Below, one piece after another: positions 1 through 7,842 of a stretch of 64,000 nucleotides of DNA; the stretch's first letter is position 1; the number at the start of each line of letters is the position of its first letter. The DNA lies in contig JBBQNJ010000009.1 in NCBI GenBank assembly GCA_038329845.1, positions 15,899-79,898 on the forward strand, in the 5' to 3' direction. The stretch is from JBBQNJ01 sp038329845 (lineage in GTDB: Bacteria; Planctomycetota; Phycisphaerae; Tepidisphaerales; Tepidisphaeraceae). The position numbers were made by a program, and so were the translations under genes. Below the pieces are notes generated by a model that was given only the letters and a program-made list of their open reading frames with translations, searched no databases and had not been told where the DNA came from.

Positions 1-83
1 CCGATTAATATCGCGTCTTTCCGCGTGGAGCGTGAAAGGCGAAGGAACGGATGCCGACACTAGATTGAATTGGCAAAGCGACT

Positions 84-330
84 GTGGTGGACCATCATCG
101 GAAGCTGGGGTATCACCTGCCGCGGTGCAACCGGGAGCTATCCGCCGGCAATGCCGACGCCGGCAACCTGCGGGTGCAAGGGGATAACCTGACTGGCACT
201 CAGCGCCCTGCTGCCCTACTACGCCGGCAAGGTCAAGTGCATCTACATCGACCCGCCGTCGTGTGGAGCAAGCCTAGAAATCCCGAGAATCACGCCCGAC
301 ACGTCCGCAGGCAGGTGGATTCGTGCCCGC
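84..330 (+). pseudogene. Remnant of a type III restriction-modification DNA methyltransferase (Mod) N-terminus
   Basis: Translation in one frame gives ELSAGNADAG...VQGDNLT (about 141-194). After a single extra base, the next frame gives ALSALLPYYAGKVKCIYIDPP (196-258). Together these match the conserved start of Mod-type N6-adenine methyltransferases, in which GDNL...ALLPYY..KVKCIYIDPPYNTGN surrounds the catalytic DPPY. Here the DPPY tyrosine is replaced by serine and the match ends right after DPP. The frameshift, the lost catalytic tyrosine and the missing remainder show a dead fragment. It is consistent with a decayed defence island; the full-length gene may have extended upstream of the window. 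Confidence 0.6.
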
Positions 331-375
331 ACGGACCTGATGTCAATATTGGCCGTAATGAAGAGGACTGATCCG

Positions 376-840
376 ATGAAAGCAAGCGGCACAAAACCTC
401 GCAAGGAGCCCTGCTCACGGGAGTATGACTTCGCGCTGGTGCTGGAGGGCATTGCCGATCTGAATGACAACGTGATGAACAGGCTTTTCGACGCTGGGTG
501 TGATGACGCGACCTTTTCCATGCGGTACGGGCGGGTTTTTGCGGAGTTTAGCCGGGAGGCAGAATCGTATTCGCAGGCGCTGCTCAGCGCGATCAGCGCC
601 GTGCGGGCCGCGGGGGTTGGCGCGGAGGTGTTGCGGGTGAACACCTGTGACCTGGTAACCCCGGCGGACATCGCCCGGCGGATCGACCGCAGCCGGGAGC
701 TGGTGTCGCAATACATCAGTGGCGACCGGGGACCGGGCAAGTTCCCGCCACCGGAGTGTTTCCTCACCGACGACAAGCCGTTGTGGATGTGGTGCGCGGT
801 GAGTTACTGGTTGGCGGAGAACAGTTTGATCCGTCCGTAG
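376..840 (+). CDS. Small HTH DNA-binding protein, probably truncated by an in-frame stop
   Basis: The 154-residue product has an N-terminal alpha/beta part (YDFALVLEGI...LFDAGCDDATFS) followed by an XRE-like helix-turn-helix near residues 95-125 (TPADIARRIDRSRELVSQYI) and a GPGKFPPP loop. This arrangement resembles small HTH regulators found beside restriction or toxin genes. ATG 376 was chosen because AGAGG lies nine bases upstream; the frame itself is open further upstream through the methyltransferase remnant. The reading frame stops at TAG 838-840 but continues in the same frame for 54 more protein-like codons to TGA 1003-1005 (EYREAQFVWVVNEWLSSQ...). A nonsense mutation may therefore have shortened the gene. 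No target or partner can be named. Confidence 0.6.
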   Translation: MKASGTKPRKEPCSREYDFALVLEGIADLNDNVMNRLFDAGCDDATFSMRYGRVFAEFSREAESYSQALLSAISAVRAAGVGAEVLRVNTCDLVTPADIARRIDRSRELVSQYISGDRGPGKFPPPECFLTDDKPLWMWCAVSYWLAENSLIRP

Positions 841-1056
841 GAATACCGCGAAGCGCAGTTCGTGTGGGTCGTTAACGAATGGTTGTCGTCGCAGCGGTCG
901 CGAAATCAGAACCCCGAACTGATTTCACAGATCGAAAAGTCCCTGGCCGCACCCATCGCGCTGGGGAAACGCAGCAAGCGTCGCGCTGTATCCACCAGGG
1001 CTTGATGAAAAGCGTCGAGCACGAACTGATGCGGCATCCGTTGAGTTGAAAAGGCG

Positions 1057-1269
1057 ATGATGGACGCTCAATTCTTCCCCCCGCGTCCCCCCACGACACC
1101 CACGATTTATGCCTATGCCAGCACGCACCCGGATCATGCGGGGTTGTTGAAGGTGGGGTACATGATTTGCGCACTGCTGGCGAGGGGCGCGGCGGCATCG
1201 CGCAGGTCGTCATCTATCCAGGCAGGATCGCCATCCATGTGTAAAGCGCTCAGAATCATGCTAAAATGA
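1057..1269 (+). pseudogene. Copy A: 5' fragment of a GIY-YIG (T5orf172-like) restriction/helicase gene
   Basis: The first 37 codons encode PTTPTIYAYASTHPDHAG and LLKVGY, the same N-terminus as the copies at 1991 and 3275. The homology then stops abruptly at about 1165 and the frame continues into unrelated sequence ending at 1269. This N-terminus is typical of GIY-YIG-like (T5orf172) domains fused to superfamily 2 helicase-type restriction enzymes. The fragment lacks most of that domain and the entire helicase, so it cannot be functional. A toxin-antitoxin pair follows immediately. Confidence 0.65.
1240..1267 (+). promoter_or_regulatory. Candidate promoter of the DUF433/DUF5615 pair
   Basis: TGTAAA (1240-1245) and TAAAAT (1262-1267) are separated by 16 bases and lie about 50 bases before the antitoxin start. 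The elements are close to a housekeeping -35/-10 pair and stand out as AT-rich in GC-rich DNA. Assigned by eye only. Confidence 0.35.
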
Positions 1270-1320
1270 AACAGTGTGAACGGGAAGTTCGCAGGAGTGC
1301 CCCAGACATGGAATGTGCTG

Positions 1321-1551
1321 ATGCTTGACCGAATCATTTCCAACCCGGCGATACTTGGCGGCAAGCCGATCGTTCGCGGCACCCGAATCAGCGTGGAGCT
1401 CATCCTGGAATGGATCGCTTCGGGGGCGACGCGGGATGACATTCTTCGTAAACATCCGCATTTGAGCGCCGCCGACGTGGAACAAGCGCTGGCCTATGCG
1501 GCTGCGGCGATTCGCAACGAAGTGCTGATCACCGCTGAGGTGAGTGCTTGA
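1321..1551 (+). CDS. DUF433 family antitoxin
   Basis: The 76-residue protein MLDRIISNPAILGGKPIVRG begins with the signature of DUF433 winged-helix proteins (ISNP.I.GGKP.I.GTRI.V..IL). It continues with the usual SGATRDDILRKHPHLSAADVEQALAYAA helical region. DUF433 proteins commonly act as DNA-binding antitoxins encoded directly upstream of PIN-like DUF5615 toxins, as here. ATG 1321 starts the conserved region; GTG 1315 is an alternative in the same frame. The stop codon overlaps the toxin start, which suggests translational coupling. Autorepression would be expected by analogy but is not shown. Confidence 0.85.
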   Translation: MLDRIISNPAILGGKPIVRGTRISVELILEWIASGATRDDILRKHPHLSAADVEQALAYAAAAIRNEVLITAEVSA

Positions 1552-1943
1552 AATTGCGCCAGTTTCCGCTTCTGACGAACGAAAACATCGATCCCGACGT
1601 GGTCGCGGGTCTGCGCGGGCTGGGTTTTGACGTTCTCGACGTCGTTGAAAGCGGGCGAACGGGCGCCAGCGACGTTGAATTGCTCCGCTGGGCGAATTCG
1701 CAGGGACGGGTCGTTTTCACCCATGACGCCGATTTCGGCACGTTGGCCATCCTTCAGAATGAGCCCTTGGTCGGATTGGTATTCCTGCGGCCCGGCCATA
1801 TCGACGCCCAATTCACCCTGGGGACGATTCGAGCATTGTTGGATACTGACCTCGACATGACGCCGCCGTTTGTGCTCGTGGCCCGGCGCCGTGGAAGTCA
1901 CTTGACGATTCGGCTGCGGGCTTTGGGTCATGACGGAGAATGA
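1548..1943 (+). CDS. DUF5615 PIN-like toxin
   Basis: The 131-residue protein has the DUF5615 (Mut7-C/PIN-like) pattern. An early acidic position lies in LLTNENIDPDVVAGLRGLGFDV, and THDADFG at about residue 60 carries the DxD-type metal-binding acids. VGLVFLRPG follows, as in the family. Such proteins are putative RNases paired with DUF433 antitoxins. The start is TTG 1548, whose last two bases form part of the antitoxin TGA (TTGA overlap), so translation is probably coupled. No frameshift is visible and the pair looks intact, unlike the surrounding remnants. Confidence 0.85.
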   Translation: MKLRQFPLLTNENIDPDVVAGLRGLGFDVLDVVESGRTGASDVELLRWANSQGRVVFTHDADFGTLAILQNEPLVGLVFLRPGHIDAQFTLGTIRALLDTDLDMTPPFVLVARRRGSHLTIRLRALGHDGE

Positions 1944-1990
1944 TGAGTCGCCAATGACGATACGGTGACTGGGGAGTTGAGTGATGGTCA

Positions 1991-2194
1991 ATGACTTTTG
2001 CCCCCCCGCGCCCGGCCGCGACGCCGACAATCTACGCCTACGCCAGCACGCACCCGGATCATGCGGGGTTGCTGAAGGTCGGTTACACCGAGCGGGTTGC
2101 CGCCGACCGTATCGCAGAGCAATTCCCGTCGGGCTTGAACGGTGTGTCGGAATGGCTGGTTTCGTTCCGGGCGAGAATCAATCCGGTCGAATAG
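1991..2194 (+). pseudogene. Copy B: 5' fragment of the same GIY-YIG restriction/helicase gene
   Basis: Sixty-seven codons encode PTIYAYASTHPDHAGLLKVG and YTERVAADRIAEQFPSG, nearly identical to copy C and to the shared part of copy A. After FPSGLN the sequence diverges (GVSEWLVSFRARINPVE) and stops at 2194. Only part of the GIY-YIG-like domain remains. The nucleotidyltransferase gene starts 13 bases downstream, so this copy, like copy A, is truncated at the edge of an inserted cassette. Confidence 0.65.
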
Positions 2195-2206
2195 GATGAA
2201 GGACAG

Positions 2207-2728
2207 ATGGCGTTGCTGAACCGACAGGAAGTGATCGACGCCCTGACCGAACTGGGTCGGCAGGCCGAGGCGGAAGGGTTGACACTCGATCTGCTTCTGC
2301 TTGGCGGTGGCGTGATGGTGCTGGACTTGTCGGCGCGTCAGTCAACGCATGACATCGACGCGGTGGCGTTGTTTTCGACGCGGCCGGTCACGGTCCGGAG
2401 GATTGCGGCCCGGCTGGCGGCCAAAAACGGTTGGCCGGATGACTGGCTGAATGAAGCGGCCAAGGGGTTCGTTGTGGGTGAGACGACGCCGAGCCTTATT
2501 TTTACAGCGCCGGGCATTCGTGTTTATCGCCCGGCTTATAATCAACTGCTGGCGATGAAACTGTGTGCATGGCGTGACGATGTGGATATCGCGGATGCGG
2601 GTCTTTTGTTGTCGAAGCTAACGGGCAGCCGGGAGGAAGTTTGGGATGCGGTGCGTCCGCATCTTCTGCCCGGACGGGAGTTGACTGCGCAATACGCCTT
2701 TGACGATCTGTGGGAGCAAACGCCATGA
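2207..2728 (+). CDS. DUF6036-type nucleotidyltransferase (possible toxin of a two-gene system)
   Basis: The 173-residue protein carries a minimal nucleotidyltransferase core. LLLGGGVMVLDLSARQSTHD (residues about 30-49) has the glycine loop, followed by DIDAV, which supplies the D-x-D metal ligands typical of DUF6036 and AbiEii-like enzymes. A later K in LLAMKLCAWRD and the D-x-x-D region DDVDIADAGLL also fit. Enzymes of this kind often act as toxins or antiphage effectors by adding nucleotides to RNA or protein; the actual target is unknown. SD-like AAGGACAG precedes ATG 2207. The gene overlaps its downstream partner by four bases. Confidence 0.8.
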   Translation: MALLNRQEVIDALTELGRQAEAEGLTLDLLLLGGGVMVLDLSARQSTHDIDAVALFSTRPVTVRRIAARLAAKNGWPDDWLNEAAKGFVVGETTPSLIFTAPGIRVYRPAYNQLLAMKLCAWRDDVDIADAGLLLSKLTGSREEVWDAVRPHLLPGRELTAQYAFDDLWEQTP

Positions 2729-3078
2729 ACGTTGAAACAATCGCCGAATCAATTCTTGAAGGCGAAGCACTGCTTGCGCGAAGCCTGATTCAGGACTGGC
2801 TTTCATTCCGTCCGGATCTTTCGGGCGAACCGTTTCCCAAAACCAGCGATGGGCGCGTGCTCGCCTTGTCGGCGGCGCTGGTGGAATTGTTTGCGGAACG
2901 ACTGGGTCAACGATCTCCGGATTGGACGAGACAGGTGAGCGCCCTGAAGGAGCCGGTATATCTGCTGCGCTCCGTGACAAGGATGCCTCGCCTTCGGAAA
3001 TTGTGCGAAGAACAATCTCCCGCGCCGCTCCGGCGCAGAAACCTGTTCGCCCCGGCTGACTATCTAACGTTCGCTTGA
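2725..3078 (+). CDS. Conserved partner of the DUF6036 nucleotidyltransferase
   Basis: The 117-residue protein is predicted to be mostly helical and soluble (TIAESILEGEALLARSLIQD, ALSAALVELFAERLGQ). It ends with a conserved-looking LRKLCEEQSPAPLRRRN and FAPADYLTFA. ATG 2725 overlaps the nucleotidyltransferase TGA (ATGA), indicating a coupled operon. From context it is either the antitoxin or a substrate-recruiting partner; no catalytic motif is visible. It appears intact. Confidence 0.75.
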   Translation: MNVETIAESILEGEALLARSLIQDWLSFRPDLSGEPFPKTSDGRVLALSAALVELFAERLGQRSPDWTRQVSALKEPVYLLRSVTRMPRLRKLCEEQSPAPLRRRNLFAPADYLTFA

Positions 3079-3149
3079 GAACGGTGGGGATTGCACAAGT
3101 GAAACGTCAGGGAACGACAATTCCCAAACCCAATACTGCGGAAGGAAAA

Positions 3150-3185
3150 GCCCCGCCGGACCTACATAAATCTCTCACGCGGGGC
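3150..3185. other. Imperfect inverted repeat in the gap before copy C
   Basis: GCCCCGC (3150-3156) pairs with GCGGGGC (3179-3185) around a 22-base loop. It lies about 70 bases after the nucleotidyltransferase partner gene and could end that operon, but no T-tract follows. The rest of the 3079-3265 gap shows nothing recognisable. Confidence 0.25.
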
Positions 3186-3274
3186 GTAAGGCTTCGGGCC
3201 GAACAGGGTGATTAATTTTAACGTGGCTTCTCGATGGTTGTCAATAAGAACCTTAAGAACTTTTTTTGACCCCT

Positions 3275-3845
3275 ATGACCGACCTTTTCCCCCCGCTTCC
3301 CCCCACGACGCCCACGATTTATGCCTACGCCAGCACCCATCCGGATCATGCGGGGTTGCTGAAGGTCGGTTACACCGAGCGGGTCGCCGCCGACCGGATC
3401 GCGGAGCAGTTTCCGTCCGGAATGAATCCCTACCGGATCGAATTGATCGAGCCGGCGATGCGGGCGGACGGGTCGGCCTTTACCGACTGGGACGTACACC
3501 GTCACTTGCGCGCCAAGGGTATCAAGAACCCGACGAATGAATGGTTCAAGTGCACGGTGCAGCAGGTGCGGGCGGCGGTCGTCGCCGTGCGCGAGCGTAC
3601 CGCCAATATCGAAGACCGCACGCTGAGCTTCAGCTTGCGCCCTGAGCAGCGCGAAACGGTGGAACGGACGGCTGAGTATTTCGGCAAGGCCAAGACCGAA
3701 CAGCCGGGACACACGCCGCACTTCTTGTGGAACGCGAAGATGCGTTTCGGCAAAACCTTTGCCTCGTATCAACTGGCGAAGGAGATGGGCTGGACGAAGG
3801 TGCTGGTGCTGACCTTCAAGCCGGCGGTGGTGCATGCGCGGTCGG
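3275..3845 (+). pseudogene. Copy C: longest 5' fragment of the GIY-YIG/DEAD-helicase restriction gene
   Basis: About 190 residues remain. PTIYAYASTHPDHAGLLKVG through the FTDWDVHRHLRAKG region form a GIY-YIG/T5orf172-like domain. They are followed by the start of a superfamily 2 helicase (FSLRPEQRETVERTAEYF; then FLWNAKMRFGKTFASYQLAK with Walker A-like RFGKT; then VLVLTFKPAVVHA). The similarity ends at about 3845, where the helicase would normally continue for several hundred residues. The frame instead runs into an integrase C-terminus. The intact ancestor probably encoded a restriction or defence enzyme; this piece lacks motifs II-VI. Confidence 0.7.
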
Positions 3846-4190
3846 AAGCCCGATCCGCTGGCAAGTGCGTATTCGTCCGCGTGGTGGCCGGCGGCACCAG
3901 AGTCAAGGTGGCGCAGGAACTGGCGCGACATTCTTCGCCGGTGTTGACCATCGGAAGATACTCGCACATTCGCATCGCCAACTTGCGGGCGACGGTGCCG
4001 AGCGTGCCGATGCCGCTGGCCGCCGACTCCGATCCGTCGATGATGTTGGCGACCGGCACCGAAGGGCGCGCACAAAATACGCACAAAACCGGACGCGAAA
4101 CCGTGCGACCCAGTGCTTTCCGATGCGACGACGGCAACGGGTTAAGACTGGCGGGAAGCGCTGCGCAAGTGCTTTGTGGCGCGATGGATG
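3846..4190 (+). pseudogene. C-terminal remnant of a tyrosine recombinase (integrase)
   Basis: In frame with copy C, the sequence encodes VVAGGTRVKVAQELARHSSP and then VLTIGRYSH. This matches the end of the tyrosine recombinase catalytic domain: the H of LARHS and the nucleophile-context Y of GRYSH. The upstream arginine boxes are missing. It reads toward the 3' end of tRNA-Asp, which begins about 30 bases downstream. Integrase genes commonly sit next to the tRNA used as attachment site, so this is probably the scar of an element integrated at tRNA-Asp. The same open frame continues through the tRNA to a stop at 4273, which is not meaningful coding. Confidence 0.6.
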
Positions 4191-4218
4191 ACGACGTGAT
4201 GCGAAACGGTGCGACCAG

Positions 4219-4292
<74 letters not shown>

Positions 4293-4839
4293 TTCGAGGC
4301 GGCGGAATAAACGCTCGCCCTGAGAGTCGAGAAACTGTATTCACCGCCCCGCGATTGTCAAGTTCGGGAGCCTGCTAAATCGTCCCTCATCCCCGGTTTT
4401 CCGCCACGACTTCTAGAATAAGAGCCGACGGGGACGTCGGTTTTCGGCGGAGCGATGAGCGGTTCGTCGGTACGACTCAGAGCGCCGACGTCTTCGTCGG
4501 TACGACTCAGAGTGCCGACGTCTTCGTCGGCATGGCTCAGAGCGCCGACGTCTTCGTCGGCATGATGAAGAACCGCGACAACCGGCAAGAGTGGGGATCA
4601 CTCAGCCGGACCCGGCTGGCCGACCGGCGGGAAACGAAACGGGGACGCAGCCAGTTACGTCTCGGGCTGGCCTGGTCCGCCGGGCCGAGGACTGACCGTG
4701 GCGTCGCTTGGCCGCGCGCGGACACCGCAGCGATACAGTGCGGGCGTTGCCGGGTGATTGGCTGGTGGATCGTCCGGACGACTTGCCCAGCGCACGACGC
4801 CGAGGTGTCAACGAGCATCCACGGTTCGTACCCGTGCGA
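4293..4839. other. Gene-free region with hairpin repeats
   Basis: No convincing gene lies between tRNA-Asp and the end of the chimeric kinase gene. The first 130 bases look like ordinary spacer. The centre holds the hairpin repeat array listed separately. The last 270 bases are GC-rich without recognisable protein or RNA features. Confidence 0.5.
4425..4561. repeat. REP-like hairpin array with 30-bp period
   Basis: From 4463 a 30-bp unit (TTCGTCGG..CGACTCAGAG..GCCGACGTC) repeats three times with few differences, followed by a partial copy. Each junction makes a hairpin: GCCGACG, loop TCTT, CGTCGGC or CGTCGGT, at 4484-4501, 4514-4531 and 4544-4561. A related stem CCGACG/CGTCGG with loop GGGA lies at 4425-4440. 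The period is uniform with no unique spacers, so this is not CRISPR. It resembles a REP/BIME cluster or minisatellite. Confidence 0.75.
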
Positions 4840-6483
4840 CTAACGGATTCGCAGCCACCGTCGCTCGTTCGCGTGGAAAATCTGGTAGAGCAACAGGATG
4901 TGTCCGCCGCCCAACATCACGCCGTAGATTGCTTCGATGGCAATCGCACGCGCACCGCCCCGATGGCACGCCAACACAACGGCCGGCCTTTGGATCAGCC
5001 CTATTGAGATGACCGCCGCGACGCGCCCGGTTCGCGGATTCGACCCGTCCCGCAGGTACGCGTCCAGTTCGATGATCGGCGAGAAGGCGGAAGGAGCATT
5101 CCATGCCAATCCACCGTCGCCAATCGAGACGCGACTGAGCAGAAGTTGCGGGAGGATCAGCAACGGCAGAATAGCGGCGGCAGCGCGTTCGGTGGAGCAG
5201 GCGGCGGAGATCATCAGTCCGATGGCGGCCCCCACGATGCCGACGCCCCAGCACACCGCGAATTGTATCGTCTGTTGTCGCAACCCCACCAGGTCGTCGC
5301 GCACGATGGCGCCGACGCCTTTCCCGGCGGCCTGTTCCGGGGCCAGGTATCCATCGGTGCCCACCACGACACCGGTTCGCGTGACGGCCGTGGCGCCCGC
5401 AGCGCCCGTCGCCGACTTGGCGATGCCCAGGTCCACGAGCGTCACATGTCCCTCGGAATCAATCAGGATGTTCGACGGCTTGAGATCGCGGTGGGTCACG
5501 CCTTGGGTGTGGAGATGCTCCAAGGCATCAATCAGTTGCCCTATCCAACTTCGCACCTCGTCGATATCGATCCGGCGCCCCTGGGATTGACGCTCGGCAA
5601 GGATGGACGCCAAGGTGCTCCCCTCGACCCAGTCCATGGCCAACCACGCCAGCCGTCCCTCGATGCCGCTGGTGTGCAGCCGGACCAGCCGGGGGTGGGA
5701 CAGTTGCGACATCAGCCGGCATTCGATCGTGAAACGCGAGCGGGTTTCGTCGCTGTCAGCCACGTCGCCTTTGAGCAATTTGATGGCGATGTTCGTCTCG
5801 TCCGGCCCGACGCCGCGCGCCACCACGCCCATGCCCCCTTCGGCCACGACCTGTCGCAAACGGTAGGGGCCGAGTTGCCGCGGCAGCCAGCCCTCGAAGC
5901 CCGATGACGATGCGGCGTGGGCGAACCAAAGGGCTTGGCCGCATTGGTCGCAGGTGGTGAGGACGTGCGGCTCGCCTTCGAGGTTCGCGTGACAACAAGG
6001 ACAGCGGACCAACCAGGGATTGGTCGGGATATGGACTGCCGAGCGGGTGCGGCGTCGCAGGCAGGTGAGTTGGGCGGTGCCGAGGGTAAGGCGGACGCCG
6101 GGGCGCAGGCTTTTCTCGAACGACGCGGTGCCTTGGGCATCGTGGAAAAGCACGCCGTCGCGCCGTTCGCAACGGATGATCAACCCATTATCCTGATCCC
6201 GCAGCACGTAGGCATGGATCGGATCAATGAAGGGATCGTCCAGGTGCAGCGCGTTGGAGCGTGCCCGTCCCAGAGAAAGCCCGTGCTGGAGGAAGACCTC
6301 TTGCCGTCCGACCCCCGGCATGTCGATGATCAGGGTGAAGGCCGTGCCGTCGGCATTCAAGCCTGGCGAATCTTCAATTCCTACCGCAAGGTCGCAACGC
6401 GGGGGTTGAACGGGATTCGGCGCGCCGGCGACGGAACCGCCGGAGAGTTGGCCTGTCGTTAAAGCACCCAGTGACTTGACCAT
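4840..6483 (-). CDS. Chimera: FHA domain + truncated Ser/Thr kinase + ABC-2 permease C-terminus
   Basis: The 547-residue product has an FHA domain (about 60-145, LSLGRARSNALHLDDPFIDP) and a CPCC...CDQC zinc ribbon (160-185). A Hanks-type kinase domain follows: P-loop VAEGGMGVVARG, catalytic lysine in IAIKLLKGD, THRDLKPSNILID, DLG in place of DFG, and YLAPEQ. After APEQAAGKGVG the kinase ends; subdomains IX-XI are absent. The protein continues as hydrophobic sequence (CWGVGIVGAAIGLMISAACS, ILPLLILPQLLLS) resembling the last transmembrane segments of FHA-containing ABC-2 exporters. The join is in frame at about 5310-5330. ATG 6483 is preferred; TTG 6504 would add seven residues. With half the C-lobe missing, kinase activity is doubtful. 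Confidence 0.75.
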   Translation of the reverse strand: MVKSLGALTTGQLSGGSVAGAPNPVQPPRCDLAVGIEDSPGLNADGTAFTLIIDMPGVGRQEVFLQHGLSLGRARSNALHLDDPFIDPIHAYVLRDQDNGLIIRCERRDGVLFHDAQGTASFEKSLRPGVRLTLGTAQLTCLRRRTRSAVHIPTNPWLVRCPCCHANLEGEPHVLTTCDQCGQALWFAHAASSSGFEGWLPRQLGPYRLRQVVAEGGMGVVARGVGPDETNIAIKLLKGDVADSDETRSRFTIECRLMSQLSHPRLVRLHTSGIEGRLAWLAMDWVEGSTLASILAERQSQGRRIDIDEVRSWIGQLIDALEHLHTQGVTHRDLKPSNILIDSEGHVTLVDLGIAKSATGAAGATAVTRTGVVVGTDGYLAPEQAAGKGVGAIVRDDLVGLRQQTIQFAVCWGVGIVGAAIGLMISAACSTERAAAAILPLLILPQLLLSRVSIGDGGLAWNAPSAFSPIIELDAYLRDGSNPRTGRVAAVISIGLIQRPAVVLACHRGGARAIAIEAIYGVMLGGGHILLLYQIFHANERRWLRIR

Positions 6484-6744
6484 CAGTCGCCTACCAGTCC
6501 GCAAACGCCCGATGGTTCGGTGTCTTACATTCGGCGGGGGTTACGATCAATACCCCACGGTTGACTCCGAATGCCGAAAATCGGGTGCGACGAGCCGGCA
6601 TCGAAATCCGGCGACATCGGGCGTATACTGCCGCCCCCCGCCCATCGGCGCCCCCGGCGCGGGCGACGAGCCGTCGCGATCGACCGGCGTGAGGGGAGAT
6701 CATCACCAGGAACCGAGCGGATCGGGAAAGAGGCGGGCAGCGGC

Positions 6745-7842
6745 ATGGCGAGCGTCGAAGCGGGCATCGTGGGATTGCCCAACGTAGGCAAAAGCACACT
6801 TTTCAACGCCTTGACCGCCGCCGGGGCGCTGGCGGCCAATTATCCATTCGCCACCATCGAGCCCAACATCGGCATCGTGGCCGTGCCCGATGGGCGACTG
6901 GCGCTGATCAACCGCCATATCGCCACGGAGAAGATCGTCCCGGCGTCGGTGCGGGTGGTGGACATCGCCGGTATCGTGCGCGGGGCCAGCACCGGCGAGG
7001 GCCTGGGCAACAAGTTCCTCTCCCACATCCGCGAGGTCGATGCGATTGTGCAGGTCGTTCGCTGCTTCGCCGACCCGGACGTGACCCACGTCGAGGGCCA
7101 CGTCGATCCGATCCGCGACATCGAGACGATCGACACCGAACTGGCGTTGGCCGACCTGGAAACGGCGGACGGTGCGATGGACAAGAGCCAGCGGCAAGCC
7201 CGCTCGGGCGACAAAGAGGCGCAGGCGCGGGTCGAGGTATTGACCAAGGTGCGGCCGGTGCTGGATTCGGGCCGGGCGGTGAGGGAAATAGAGTTGACCG
7301 CCGAAGAACGCAGGATCGTCAAGACGCTGGGCCTGATCACCGCGAAGAAAGTGCTGTACGTGGCGAACGTCGATGAGTCGGACCTGCATGGCGAAGGCCC
7401 GCTGGTGCAGCGGGTGCGGCAGCGGGCCGCGCGCGAGGGCGGGGCCGTGGTTCCGGTCTGCGGCAAGCTCGAGGCCGAGCTATCCGAACTGCCCGAATCG
7501 GATCGGGCCGAAATGCTCTCGAGTATGGGCCTGAGCGAACCGGCCCTGGCGGCGCTAACCCGCGAAGCCTATCGCTTGCTCGGCCTGCACAGCTTTTTCA
7601 CCGCCGGTCCCAAGGAGATCCGCGCCTGGACCATTCCCATCGGGGCCACAGCGCCGCAGGCGGCGGGGGTGATCCACACCGACTTCGAGCGCGGCTTCAT
7701 CCGGGCCGAGATTTATACGCTCGACGACCTGGCGACTTACAAGACCGAACAGGCGATCCGCGCCGCCGGTAAACTGCGGGCCGAGGGCAAGAGCTACGTG
7801 ATGAAGGACGGGGATATCACCCACTTCCTGTTCAACGTGTAA
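6745..7842 (+). CDS. ychF: Ribosome-binding ATPase/GTPase YchF
   Basis: The 365-residue protein matches the usual YchF length of about 363-367. It has the G1 motif GLPNVGKST at residues 10-18, VRVVDIAGIVRGAS as G3 region, and NVDE in place of NKxD, the change that gives YchF its ATP preference. The central helical arm follows and a C-terminal TGS-type end (ETFERGFIRAE-like TDFERGFIRAEIYTLDDL..KSYVMKDGDITHFLFNV) closes the protein. ATG 6745 was chosen because the conserved sequence begins there and GAAAGAGG lies upstream; the frame is open for a further 58 codons. YchF binds ribosomes and influences translation and stress responses. The gene is divergent from the chimeric kinase gene. Confidence 0.95.
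   Translation: MASVEAGIVGLPNVGKSTLFNALTAAGALAANYPFATIEPNIGIVAVPDGRLALINRHIATEKIVPASVRVVDIAGIVRGASTGEGLGNKFLSHIREVDAIVQVVRCFADPDVTHVEGHVDPIRDIETIDTELALADLETADGAMDKSQRQARSGDKEAQARVEVLTKVRPVLDSGRAVREIELTAEERRIVKTLGLITAKKVLYVANVDESDLHGEGPLVQRVRQRAAREGGAVVPVCGKLEAELSELPESDRAEMLSSMGLSEPALAALTREAYRLLGLHSFFTAGPKEIRAWTIPIGATAPQAAGVIHTDFERGFIRAEIYTLDDLATYKTEQAIRAAGKLRAEGKSYVMKDGDITHFLFNV

Noticed and set aside
243..776. Minus-strand frame of 177 codons overlapping the HTH gene
   Set aside because: The plus-strand frame has a recognisable helix-turn-helix; the minus frame has no motif and no ribosome-binding site.
4463..4561. CRISPR-like regular repeats
   Set aside because: The units are contiguous with no unique spacers and each junction forms a hairpin; no cas genes are nearby.
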